Below, piece by piece: positions 32,817-42,838 of a stretch of DNA of 64,000 bases (position 1 is its first letter; the number at the start of each line of letters is the position of its first letter). The notes below the pieces were generated by a model. The model did no database searches, was not told the DNA's origin, and worked only from the letters and a program-made list of their open reading frames with translations. Made by a program: the position numbers and the translations under genes. Source of the stretch: Steinernema hermaphroditum (Eukaryota; Nematoda; Chromadorea; Rhabditida; Steinernematidae); contig CM059624.1 in NCBI GenBank assembly GCA_030435675.1, positions 9,758,769-9,822,768 of the forward strand. Direction: 5' to 3'.

Positions 32817-33320
32817 GAAGCGGAAGTGATGCCACTTCCGTCTCAAATCGTATTTAGTGTCTCATGTCTCATTCGGAATCAGAGACCAAACAAACACAAA
32901 GTCTTGTGACCTTTATGGCAGTTTTACGGTTCAGTAACCACCAGAGAGGAGAACACAAGAATGGAACTTCTGGAAATAAGGGGCGTACATGCAGAATAAG
33001 CAAATAGGGAAAGAAGCGATTCATAAAGTGGATGTTCATCGTAACCTGTTCTCATTTGACGTCCCATAAAATTCTTAAAATTATGAAATAAGTGAGTCTT
33101 GTGGGTGTTAGAGAGTGGTGAAATCAAAAAGATTGGCGAGAAGAAGAATCTCCATGATCTCTTGGTGTTACGAATTCTCCACTATCAAGCAACGAAAGTT
33201 GGCTCTATTGGACGTATTTCCGTTTAGGTGTGGCACAGAGAGGAGGAGCTTGTCAGTGCCTCTGATAAGAAAGAGATTCGTCGTTCCGACCACTTCTTTC
33301 CAATAGTATACACTTTCGAA
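32817..33320. other. Divergent intergenic region
   Basis: Lies between secreted protein C (-) and the bZIP gene (+). The bZIP frame is open back to an acceptor TTTAG at about 33228, and a donor-like site about 50 nt earlier could join an upstream coding exon (ESGEIKKIGEKKNLHDLL). An N-terminal extension of the bZIP protein is therefore possible. Confidence 0.4.
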
Positions 33321-34098
33321 ATGGCTGAGCGACCGTCGGTCATCTGTGGGCCTCGTACATCGCTTCCTATCAAGCGAGAAGTGCCCCAGGTAGATCCCGA
33401 CGACGACGATCAGCCCCAGGACCTTTCTATGAAGACGAAGGTGAAGCGGGAGTGTCTTTCCCTTCCCACAGACCTCTCCGTCCATCCTTCTAAGCCTATA
33501 GATTTACGTGATTTTTCCCTTCCTAAGAAGGAAGCCTCTCCCGAAGTCGTGACAGACGTAGTGACGCTCGACAAGAGGGACTCCGTGTCGCCAACGACCC
33601 CTCTGACCCCCATGGAGAGGATCTCATTCGCCATCCAGGAGTGCGCACCCTCCACTTCGGCGACGCCTCCGGCGGAATCCTCCTCCCCGTCTCCTCATCT
33701 TTCCCTACCAGGTAGAGTCATCTCTCGATGCTGAGTTACCGTAAACGACCAGAACCCCAACCTCGGAGACGAGGGCGCCCTCGCCTTCCGGATACTCAGA
33801 TCCCTGACGGAGACGCCACGAACGGAGACTCGAAGATCTTCCAGAAGCGCCTCTACGCCCGTCAGTACCGCGAACGCGTAAGCCATGAGCATGAGCGCCC
33901 AAAGACCGTAGCCTTCTTCAGATTAAGACACAGCTGGACGCAAAGGCCGAACTCCAACGAAAGCTGAATGATATCCGTGCCCAAAACGAGCTGCTCCAGA
34001 AGGAGATCGATCTGCTGAAGCAGCAGAACCTTGCCTACAGGGAGCAGCAGGCTATCATGAACTATCCCAATGGAAACATGAAGAATCTGACGAACTGA
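33321..34098 (+). CDS. bZIP transcription factor with AT-hook and CtBP-type motif
   Basis: Three exons (33321-33711, 33753-33877, 33922-34098) give about 230 residues. The N-terminal half is Ser/Pro/Lys-rich with two copies of a PxDLS-type motif (QPQDLSMK; LPTDLSVH), the docking site for the CtBP co-repressor. The middle has an AT-hook-like RRRGRPRLP. The C-terminus is a basic region plus leucine zipper: FQKRLYARQYRERIKTQLDA, then heptads through LQRKLNDIRAQNELLQKEID and LLKQQN. The basic region lacks the usual N-x7-R core (a YARQYR-type variant instead), so DNA specificity cannot be predicted. It is probably a nuclear repressor. The start is the ATG at 33321; an upstream in-frame extension to 33228 is open. 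Confidence 0.78.
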
Positions 34099-34868
34099 AG
34101 TGAAAGAGTCAAACCGGGAGACTATCGGATCAGCGACAGATTGGGATTTTTTATAAAACTCCCTCTCGGGGACCTCCCGCAAGGGAAGGCGACGGTTTTG
34201 TTTTCGTCGATTTTCTATTTATTCAAAGGCATACACAGATTTATGTATTTTCTAAATAGCTCTCTTCGCGATTATTGCAAGCAAATATGTACACCCGCTG
34301 TGTGCCACTTTGGTTTGTTTGCCGCTAAAGATAAGGGTTATAGAGCGCTGACTATTAGCTATCGATCGTGAAGCATCCGGGAAGAATCGTACGACTTCGC
34401 AAGACCGCTTGATTTTGGGGGGAACAAAAGCCAGGCTCTTCTCTTCGATGTTCTGCAATTAGTAATTCTCTTCCTGGAATGTATGAGCCATCAGGTCCAT
34501 TCACACCTCGAAAAGGAAAACACGGAGTCACGACTATTTCGCAAGAGGACATAAATCGGAGATTAGAGGAGATGATGAATCAACAAGGCCGTCATTTGAG
34601 GTGGTATCGGACTCTTCTTCAGGTGGGATCGCCTCTAGAAGTTGTCTTCCGGCTACCGTAATGGTTCGCAATGACCGATATGAATCATCTGATTGCATTC
34701 CGCCGGCATAAATTACGAATAGGTCTAGAGTCCTAACATCATTACCAATTTTACATCGCGTTACACAATATCACGCCCCATATCTTGTTCCGCTCGGTGC
34801 TTCTGGTTCCAAGCTGCTTCGCAAATTCACATTTGTTGAAATTTATCTCTGTCATGATGGCCTAAGTC
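34099..34868. other. Intergenic; short open frame only
   Basis: This holds the 3' UTR of the bZIP gene. A short plus-strand frame at 34479-34661 (PFTPRKGKHGVTTISQEDIN...RLEEMMNQQGRHLRW) has coding-like character and a donor-like GTGGGA after LLQ. It lacks partner exons and is not called a gene. Confidence 0.4.
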
Positions 34869-35622
34869 AATCTAGAAGCCTTTGCTCTCAAATCGGACCA
34901 AAAGATCGCGAACTTCGCCTTTCATTCTTCTGTGGACGCTGTCCACCGGAGCGAGGTCGTCGGCGATTCTAAGATGCTGCAGGGCGCTCTTCACGTCGTC
35001 TTTGGCGATGAAGCACAACGCCAGGTAGTAGTGGATCTCTATGTACTGGCCAGGTCGAAGAACTGCCGCCTGTTGGAAGTCGTCGATGGCGAGATCGAAG
35101 GACGTCGCGGGACAGAACGAACAGAAATGGCGGATCCAAGAGAACTGAGGGTTCGTGAAGTGGTAGCGTGCTCTGAGGTAGAGGAGGTCGAAGTCGTCGG
35201 CGTCGATGTCCAGCGCCCTGTCGGCGTACTTTTTGAATTTTTTTAGTTCATCTCTATCTGGCTCCTTCAAAAGATTCGCGATTTCGCTCGAAACCAAAGC
35301 GGCGCATTTGAGCACGTCGAAGTGTTCGTCGCTCCGATCCAAAGCGAATTTGATCGCCTGGCGGGCTAGAAGTAGGAGTGAGGAGGGCGAAGGAGAGGGG
35401 AAGGTTACCTTGCTGAAGAAGGGACTCTTTTTTGGAGACCTCTGTGGCTTGACGGGAATGGAGAAGACACGCTTTGGCATGTCGCCACAGGAGCTCCACA
35501 TTATCCTGCAAAACGGATGATTGGGGTGAAAGGACGGAAGGACGTACGTTTGAAAGAACGTCGTAGGCCTGCGACCAACGGATGTTCAGTGCATCTCCAT
35601 TTGGAGTTGCTTTCTGCTGCAT
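34869..35622 (-). CDS. RMD/RMDN-family TPR protein, second cistron
   Basis: Three exons starting at the ATG at 35622 (MQQKATPNGDALNIRWSQAY), with introns of about 43 nt at about 35548 and 35405. The product, about 230 residues, has the RMDN TPR pattern: NVELLWRHAKACLLHSRQAT, then RQAIKFALDRSDEHFDVLKC, then DIDADDFDLLYLRARYHFTN and AAVLRPGQYIEIHYYLALCF. C. elegans RMD-1 and human RMDN1-3 are microtubule-associated proteins needed for chromosome segregation or organelle contacts. The ATG follows an acceptor-like TTCCATTGCAG (35631-35632 in window coordinates). It starts 67 bp after the stop of a paralogous gene on the same strand, which suggests an operon. Confidence 0.82.
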
Positions 35623-35630
35623 GACTACGG

Positions 35631-35661
35631 CTGCAATGGAAGCCGATCGAATATATTTATT
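35631..35661 (-). promoter_or_regulatory. Operon junction: poly(A) signal and trans-splice acceptor
   Basis: In the 67-bp gap between the two RMD genes, AATAAA (minus strand, 35656-35661) is followed after about 25 nt by TTCCATTGCAG, and the next ATG is eight nt further. This order is what nematode operons show at intercistronic junctions. Confidence 0.55.
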
Positions 35662-35689
35662 CTACAAATTAAGCAATGCAGAGGAGCTC

Positions 35690-36507
35690 TCACGTGGTGT
35701 ACTTCAGGAGGAGCCTTCTAGCCTTTTCTTTGATCTGCTTCTGTTCCGCGGTGTCCGCCTGGATTCCCTCGATCGTCTCCAGGCACCTAACTGCATTGCT
35801 CGTTTCGCCCTTCTTCAAGTAGCTGAGCGCCAAGTAGTACTCGTTCTCCAAGAACACCATCCCTCGCACGGCCACGATCCGTTGGACCTCCTCGAAATCG
35901 ACGATGATCTCCTCTAGAGTCCTTGTTGGTGGGTGGAAGAAGACGAATCTGTAGAGAGGACGAAGCAGCCGTGGAGCGTTCAGAATAGAGAAGCAGCATT
36001 GGGCGCGGAAGTACCGAATCCTGTAGTCTTCTGGTTCCAGTTCTAGGTACCTTTCTATGAATTCGAGGTGCTGGTCAGTTGCTCTCCTCTGTTCCAAGAC
36101 GCCTAGAGCCGGAAGATCGTTCAGTGCCCCCGTGATCTTTACTGCTAGGCTAAGACCTCTTATGCAGAATGGGTCCATCTTCAGCGCATCCGTAATGTAC
36201 TGCATACCTAAACATGGTGTTTGATAGCGTCCATGTCGACGATAAGAACCTTTTCGAAGCATCGCTTTTCCCTGGTCTCCAATGAAGTGCGAGCTCCCCT
36301 CAAAACAGAGTTTTCCCATTTCACAAAGACTCTCTACGCATGCCTTAATACATGGCTTATCCCGTTCTACAGACTTCGGTCTTACCTTTTTAGAAAGCTT
36401 GTAGGCCTGCTTGAGTCTGCCGGCATTCAGCAGTTCGTCGATGTTTTCTGAGGGGAACTAAAGTAGACTTTTCTTATTCGTGGCAGGACTGATTTCAACC
36501 TCACCAT
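35690..36507 (-). CDS. RMD/RMDN-family TPR protein, first cistron
   Basis: Exon 1 is only the ATG (36505-36507), followed by a 47-nt intron. Exon 2 reads FPSENIDELLNAGRLKQAYK and VESLCEMGKLCFEGSSHFIG; after a 42-nt intron, exon 3 continues MQYITDALKMDPFCIRGLSL through YLELEPEDYRIRYFRAQCCF, ENEYYLALSYLKKGETSNAV and RRLLLKYTT-stop (35690-35692). About 245 residues. The repeat pattern matches the downstream paralog and the RMD family. An upstream in-frame run to about 36699 is also open, so the start is not certain. The pair is probably a tandem duplication. Confidence 0.75.
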
Positions 36508-36910
36508 AGTTATCTCAAATAATGCGTTCAAGAACAAAGAAATAAAAGTCCCCTTTAAATCAATATCGCTCGCAAGCGATGCGATAAAGGTTAAGTTCGG
36601 CCAGCAGGTACACGGTTTGTTTTTCAGAACGACTATGTGTCCCGGCTTGATGTTCCTCCTTGTGCACAAAAACTGACTTCTTTGCTTTTCTGGCATCAAT
36701 CAGTGTTGTAACAGAGCATCTCAAACAGCTCTTCTGAGGGATCGTCTTTCCTCTTTTAGATACCACAATAAGTGACAATTATGAAGAAGGAGTTGCCCTT
36801 GATCTCATCTAGTTTCGTGTCAATCAGGTAGGCTTACTCATGAATTGTAGTTGCTGGTACTTGATGGTAGACACTTGTAGGTGAAAAGACAAAATAATGG
36901 GTGTTATATA
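36508..36910. other. Intergenic, nothing supported
   Basis: 5' side of the RMD pair. A minus-strand frame (36560-36778) is open but has no supporting features. The region ends at the TA flank of a mariner-like element. Confidence 0.4.
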
Positions 36911-37035
36911 CAGGGTGCGGCAAAAGTTCTGTCACGCCGACTTCCGTTATTCATTTTTTGTCATTCAGTGAGTTGGTTGCGTTGCGCCGTTGTGATATTC
37001 GAATTCAGCATCTAATTCTGCTTACTACCTCACTC

Positions 37036-38505
37036 TTAAGGGCCAGTTAAGGGCCAGTTATAGTTGCGGAAGCAGTTTCCGAATTTTGCTTGAAAACTGT
37101 TTCCGGGGCGCGGAAACGGTTTCCAGGTTTGCGGAAACAGTTTCACGGTCACAGTTGCGTTTTGCACTATAACCACCCGGAGACAGTTTTCGGAAACAGT
37201 TTTCGAAATGAATTTTCGAAAATAGTTTTGTTTTTTATTATTTTTTGGTGGTTTTCATCGCACGCCTCTTATGATTTCTCGTTCGGGAGCTTCATAGTAC
37301 GCGGCATAGTTGAATAGTAGCTGAACAGAACTGAATTAATACAGAAAACGCAAAAAGGACAGCGAGATAACGAGATACACGCGAATCCTGGTGTTTTTTC
37401 CAGGTAAAGTGGGACAGATTTTAAAAAACGCTGGCGGGATGGCCATCTTAAATGGATAAAAAAAGTTCTTCAAATCTTCTGAAAATTTGTGTACCCCTGT
37501 TTTTGAGGTCGCTGAACACGATGGTGAAGTCGGTTTCTCGGAAAACACGATAGTTTCCGAGAAATAGCAAAAAATAGACAAAAAACGTCGTGCAACCTTT
37601 GCCTTGAAGTGCAAGGCAGAGTTCGCGGTTCGTGCCGAAAACCCTTCAGTCCCTTCTTTTAGAGGCTGCCCAACATCATGCTGAAATCAGTTTCCCAAAG
37701 AACCCAGTAGCTTTCAAGAAACAGACCTTAGGATCCACACAGTTTTACTGCCTAATTCTCGGTACGCCGGTCCCGAGACGACTACCATGACGGACACGAC
37801 CGTAGTTCCCGCGTTTTCTGTGCACTTATCCAATCGGAGCGGCTCTGGGCTTATTCGACGCGCCAGAAGCTGCTGAGCAAAATGTCCCAAAGGATGGAAA
37901 TATTGCGCAACTCGTGCCACGCCGGATCGATGGTAAACACATTATGGATCCTAAGGTCTGTTTCTTGAAAACCACTGGGTTTTTTTGGGAAACTGACTTC
38001 ACCATTGTGTTCAGCGACCTCAAAAACAGAGGCACACAAATGTACACAAAAAAAATTTCAGAAGTTTTAAAAAAGTTTTTTATCCATGACCGGGTCCCTT
38101 TAAGCCGAAATCGATTCGGTTCTACGGTTCTAGCCCTGCTCAACTACCAGGGCCAAAAGCAAGTGACCCCTGTAGCGACCTCTCCATGGCCATGACCATG
38201 GAATAAACCTGTCCGGGAAAGTTTCAGTGGACAACAGCCGCGGAAAGTGGCAGTTCCACAAGCAAATCAGGGTGACAGATCTCACGGGCTTGTGATAACT
38301 GCCTACAATTCAAAATCGCCGGCAAAAACAATCAGAAATCATCAAAAAAAGCGCCAAACCACTCAGAGTAACTCAGAAACCAAATCTGCACGACAGGTCC
38401 CACCGCGAATCCAAAACTGTTTCCGGAAACAGAAAACTGTTTTCAAGCATGCTTGAATACTGTTTCCGGCCCGGAAACTGTTTTTTGAACTATAACCGAC
38501 ATCGG
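37036..38505. mobile_element. Second, rearranged copy of the GGGCCAGTTATAG element
   Basis: Begins with a duplicated AAGGGCCAGTT word and continues like 12249-12420. It then jumps to sequence equivalent to 13040 onward, including the helix-turn-helix-coding segment inverted at 37273-37400. The right end is missing: homology to copy 1 stops at ACTATAACCGACATCGG (about 38505), about 90 bp before the expected terminus. It then passes into an unrelated GCCCCCAGCGATCGGT segment. Confidence 0.75.
37447..38103. mobile_element. Nested ~650-bp palindromic insertion at a TTAA site
   Basis: Copy 1 of the host element reads GGCCATCTTAAGCCGAAATC without a break. Copy 2 has 650 bp inserted at that TTAA, with TTAA at both junctions. 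The insert has inverted arms (ATGGATAAAAAAAGTTCTTC on the left; the matching complement near 38070-38092; GGATCCTAAGGTCTGTTTCTTG-type words in the middle). TTAA targeting points to a piggyBac-type MITE. The left terminus lacks about 11 bp (AGGGACCCGGT) that the right terminus has. Confidence 0.7.
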
Positions 38506-39131
38506 AGCCCCCAGCGATCGGTTGTGCCCCCAGCGATCGGTCGGGTCGTCCACTCGCTCTCTCTCTCTGAGGCTGTCTGAGCCGAATGAGTTAAGTGAGC
38601 GGTCGTTCTCGGCCGGCGTTGTTAGCGCAACGATCGCCCCGGCTCCCAGAAGGCCTGGAACACCAGGGAGCCGTAGTTCAACCGTCTCGCCAAAAAGCCC
38701 GTCACGACCGCCCGACTCTACCCGCGCCGCCAGGGAAGCCGAAGAAGCGTTGCAACTCCGAAGTCCGCGCCGCCAGCCGAACCGAAGATGACTCTCCGCT
38801 CCGTTGGCTCTACTCCACCGCTATTCCACTTCCGGAATCCGCTCTTCACGACTTCTATGCCCGCGCAAACTAATGGGAACGCTGCATTCTATTCGGATCC
38901 GTCTGCTCCACCGAAATCAGAAGAAAATCAGCGACCACGGTGTGCCTATGTTCTTCTTTGTGCATATATGAGACGTCCTGCACGGCGTAAGCCGTTGATT
39001 CGGGAAGATAAATCGTGTAAATCGTGACATTTTAAGCAGTTTTTCTTTTGATATATTTTGTTCCTTTTAATTCGATCACGGCTTCGAGATATCATCGATT
39101 TTCGGCGTGACAGAAGTTTTGCCGCACCCTG

Positions 39132-39972
39132 CAGTGGCAGAGGGGTTCCGGTAAAAAATGCAGATGAGCGACCGGTCTACCTACGTCTATCATCGGCGAC
39201 GTGGACAGTCTAGTGTCTACATGAGTCCAGAAATGTAATTCCCCGAATTAGTGAACCGGTATACTTCGGATTTCCATTGGTTTCGTTCGTTAGGTGCGCA
39301 TAGTTCAGGAGTTCTGTCTCAGATCCCATTCTTTGTGCACCTTTTCCTCTGTATCCTCGTATTGCTTTATACAAATAAAATCTTTGAATTCCTGACTGTT
39401 AAACTGCATTCGCAACGACGTCCCAAGACGAGAAGAGCATTCTTATAAATCACAAACAGGTGGCGTACTGAATCAGATATCAAACGTGCCAGTGAATCAC
39501 ATTGTCCACGCATAGGTATGACTGTCATGGAAATGACTATAAACACGTACTCTACAGCTACATGGTCATCTGCCGTCGGTGCACCTTTTGTTGGATGCTC
39601 TTGTTCTTTTTTCATCGCCTCCTATTTTTACTACGATCCTTTGGTCCTGACACGATGTTCCTGCGCGCGCAAAAACTGTCCATTCGACCGGGTTTGTGTC
39701 TCTACGCGTCCTCCAACGACAATTGTTCGCCCGCGATAGGTCTGTTCATCATCCGCGGCGTTCGTGCTGCTCTCCACTCCGCTCACTTCCTGATGAACGA
39801 TAGTTCCCTGCACGCCCAGGCCTGCGCTTCTCCTCCGTTGCGGGAATCGTTCGCTTGAATCGTGTTCGCGACGACGTAGCGACTCTGCGTGGTCCCGCCG
39901 CGAACTCGTCGCTCGATAGAGCGGTGCATAGAAACTTAACGGCGCTGTAAACATCGATCTGGGTCGCTGCAG
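39132..39972. other. Intergenic, no gene supported
   Basis: Some open frames exist (39502-39858) but none shows a domain, signal peptide or splice logic. This is probably the upstream region of the gene at 39973, whose ATG directly follows an acceptor-like CGCTGCAG. Confidence 0.45.
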
Positions 39973-40854
39973 ATGAGTAGATTCGCGATGCCCTCGACCC
40001 TTCCCAGCTCGACGGAACGCATCCTCCAGAACTTCCACCACCTCTTCGAGCACAGCCCCGAGCAGGCCGAGCAGGAGCTCTACAAAAAGCGCAAACTGCA
40101 GAGAGAACACCAGGTGGGCACCACTAAACCACCTTTTGACTCGCCTTTTGTTGTAGAGGATCGAAAGGATGTGCCTCAAGCGTATGCGTAAGAACCAGGT
40201 ACTTGGCCCGGCATCCACTTTGAGTACAAATTGGAGACTTTAGAGTCCTGTGTGGAACCCTGCCGAGAATAAGTTCATCTTCGACGGAGAACCGATCAGA
40301 AGTCCCGCGGAGACGATGAAGAGGAACATTCTGCAGGTGAAACAGCGACGCGCGAAGGAGGCCGAGATCAAGTTGGCCCTGATAGACGGAGCCCCCCTAA
40401 ACAGTGGCCTTTTAGAACGCGTCTGAAGCAGCAGAATGGTGCCTGCGAGCCTTCTGTGGGGCCTTCGTTCGACGCGGGATCGCAGAAGAAGAAGGCGCGC
40501 ACCTCGACGCCTCCCTTGGTGGTGCCCAAAATCGGAAATCACAGTTCCACGAAGAACGCGGTGATCAACTACAATGGGCAGAGCTACGAACTGATGGGAG
40601 TGTCACAGGAGAAGGATGGCTACCCGATGCACCTCTCGTGGAACGAGCCAGAGCCGAACCTGGTCTACTTCTACCACCACGACGATAGACGCCGATCGGC
40701 CGTCCTCCTCCCTCCCGCGCAGAAGAAGGCGAAGACGGAGGCGCCTCCGCGAGAGAAGAAGCCGGCGATCCGTCTCTCGGAAGAAGAAGATCTCAGCGGG
40801 CCGAGTGTAAATACGGTGGAGTTGATCAGGATGGTGCATAATAGAACTAAATAA
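39973..40854 (+). CDS. Lysine-rich, probably nuclear protein of unknown family
   Basis: Four exons: ATG 39973 (MSRFAMPSTLPSSTERILQN) with introns at about 40113-40155, 40200-40243 and 40357-40400, all 43-45 nt and phase-compatible; stop at 40852-40854. About 250 residues. The N-terminus is helical and basic (AEQELYKKRKLQREHQRIER). A central box SPVWNPAENKFIFDGEPIRS is followed by basic stretches (QVKQRRAKEAEIKTRLKQQN; KKKAR; KKAKTEAP) that look like nuclear-localisation signals. A C-terminal box GQSYELMGVSQEKDGYPMHL and the Ser/Glu tail follow. No family is recognised. Reading through instead of splicing gives early stops, which supports the spliced model. Confidence 0.6.
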
Positions 40855-41038
40855 ATTCTCTTCAATCGATAAATTATTTATTTATGAATCTTCCGGGGTT
40901 CAGACTATACAGTATAACGGGACGATAGAATAAAAATCGGTTCTTGGAGTGGAAGTGAATGGAAGCGCGAGAGCGCCCCAGTCCAGCTAGCCAGAAGGGG
41001 ACGAATAGTTAACGAGAAGACTAGAAGGAGGGAGCGGG

Positions 41039-42838
41039 TCACTCCAGGTTCGGGTACATCGCTTCGGCGTCGCGTTTCGAGGGAGGTACCAAGTGCTTCG
41101 GCAGCTCCAGAGGCAGCTCGTGGCCTAAAGGGGTAAGCGGTGAGATGGGAAATAGACTCAGGGGGCCTACCCTCGAGTTTCAGGTTGATCAAGTAGTTGG
41201 CGAGGGCAAACTCGTCGGCGTCGAGCATTCCGTCGCGGTCGACGTCCGCCAGCTTCCAGATCTTGCCGAGGACGGCGTTCGGCAACTTCGACTTTACCAT
41301 GTGCTCCTTGGCGGCGCGGCCGGTCACCTTGCCGTCGACGGGGTTCAGGGACTCGAACGTCTCGTCGGCGCGGTTCCTCTCGCGCTCCACCACCCACTGC
41401 GACTCGTCGGCGCCCTTGTCGAAGCCCTCGCCGCGACCGAAACCGAAGGGCGTCTCCGCTTCGGCGGCCTGGTCGAAGGCGCCTCCGCGAACGACCTTTC
41501 CGGCACCGCTTCCAGTGCCGTTCTCCACCTGCTGCGCAGCCTCTTCCTTTGGAATCTGGGCCATGAGCCGGGCTGAAACGGAAGGCCGTTGGCTGAGGGG
41601 CCACAGGGAGGAGGACCTACCGATGTCGGAGGAGAGCATTCCGTCGACGACTTCGAGGAGTTTGGGTTTGAGGGCGTTGAACTTGGTGAAGTCGACGTTC
41701 TGGAGGTTCTCGCGCATTTTCTGGACGTCGGGGAAGTCGCCGGGCGAGATGTTGTGCTCGCGCTGCAGCTGCTCGAAGATCTTGTCCAGGTTGGCGATGA
41801 GCTCCTTCTTCTTCTTCTCTTTTCCGATCATCGACGGCATCTGCTTGCGCAGTTCCGCGATGATGTAGGCGTGCACCTTGGCCAGCCGGGCGCGCTTGAT
41901 GAGGTCGTTCAGCTTGCGGAGAGCGGCGTTGCGCGGGAGGGCCTGGAGGTCGGCGAAGAGGTCGTGCTGCTCGTCCTGGAAGAGTCGTCGGTTGATGTCG
42001 TACTGCAGGGGCTGGTCCCAGAAGGTGCCGATGTAGACGCGGGAGACCTCGGGCGTCTTGAACACCTTTCCCAAAGACCACATGAGGGCGCCGTAGACGC
42101 GCATCAGCTGCTGGTGGTCGACCATGTCGGACTTGTTGAGAACGATGCGGATCTTGTCCTCGTTGCCGGCGAGTGCCTCAATGCAGCGCTTGAACTCGTC
42201 GGAGATGTCGAGCTTATGGGCGTCGAAGAGGAGGATGATGCGGTCGACGCGCTCGGCGAACCACTCGAGGACGCCGGTGAAGTCGTAGCCTCTGTCGATG
42301 CGCTGCTTCTCGCCGCTGAGGATGCCGGGGGTGTCGACGATGGTAACGCTCTTGAGGACCTCATTGTTGAGCACGGAGCACTGGAAGCGGTTGAGGAAGG
42401 AGTTGCCGAACTTGCTCAGGGCGCGGAATTGCTTCTTCGAGTCGACGACGAGGGCGTTGCCAGGGATGGAGCCCTCGTCCTCGCCGTGCATTACGGCGAT
42501 GAAGCGGTCCGTCGTGGGCTCGGGGCCGATTCTGATGCCGGGGAAGTCCTGCTCCAGCAGGTAGCGAATGAATGTGGTCTTGCCGGTCGAGTACTGTCCG
42601 ACCAAAAGAATCATCGGCTTCGCCTCGAAATCGGGATCGTCTGAAGGTGGGGATTGAGGAACTGGGGGGGCTGGGGTGGGGAGCTACCGAGGGCGGGGGA
42701 GTGGAAGTCGTGGAACTTGTAGTACTCTTCGAGCGGATAGAGCTTCTGCTTGTAGATCTTGCGGAGGCCATCGCTGACAGATTCCAGAACCTCCTGATGC
42801 TTCTTCTTGGAAGAATCGCCGCCGAGCCAGGAGAACAT
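41039..42838 (-). CDS. rme-1: RME-1/EHD ATPase, endocytic recycling
   Basis: Four exons give about 540 residues. N-terminus MFSWLGGDSSKKKHQEVLES; EHD helical region LRKIYKQKLYPLEEYYKFHD; dynamin-like G-domain with P-loop GQYSTGKTT, switch VDTPGIL and NKSDMVD; the IGTFWDQPLQYDINRRLF region; long helical arms; and a C-terminal EH domain (VTGRAAKEHMVKSKLPNAVL, EF-hand DVDRDGMLDADEF). The last exon, after a 46-nt intron, reads HELPLELPKHLVPPSKRD as in C. elegans RME-1. EHD proteins bind ATP, oligomerise on recycling-endosome membranes and bind NPF-containing partners via the EH domain. Start ATG at 42838; an in-frame upstream run from 42907 is unlikely, as family proteins begin MFSW. Stop at 41039-41041. 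Confidence 0.95.

Larger units (their letters stand above)
36911..39131. mobile_element. Mariner-like element, non-autonomous, with nested insertions
   Basis: The ends CAGGGTGCGGCAAAAGTTCT (36911) and its complement ending AACTTTTGCCGCACCCTG (39131) are inverted and flanked by TA on the left and CA on the right. CAGGGTG ends and a TA target are typical of the Tc1/mariner superfamily. The interior is occupied by a second copy of the GGGCCAGTTATAG element (37036-38505). The segment to 39131 has GC-rich frames that show no transposase signature. Confidence 0.75.

Noticed and set aside
39631..40218. 195-codon minus-strand frame opposite the gene at 39973
   Set aside because: Overlaps well-supported plus-strand exons, lacks a domain, and is Arg/Ser-biased as antisense shadows are.
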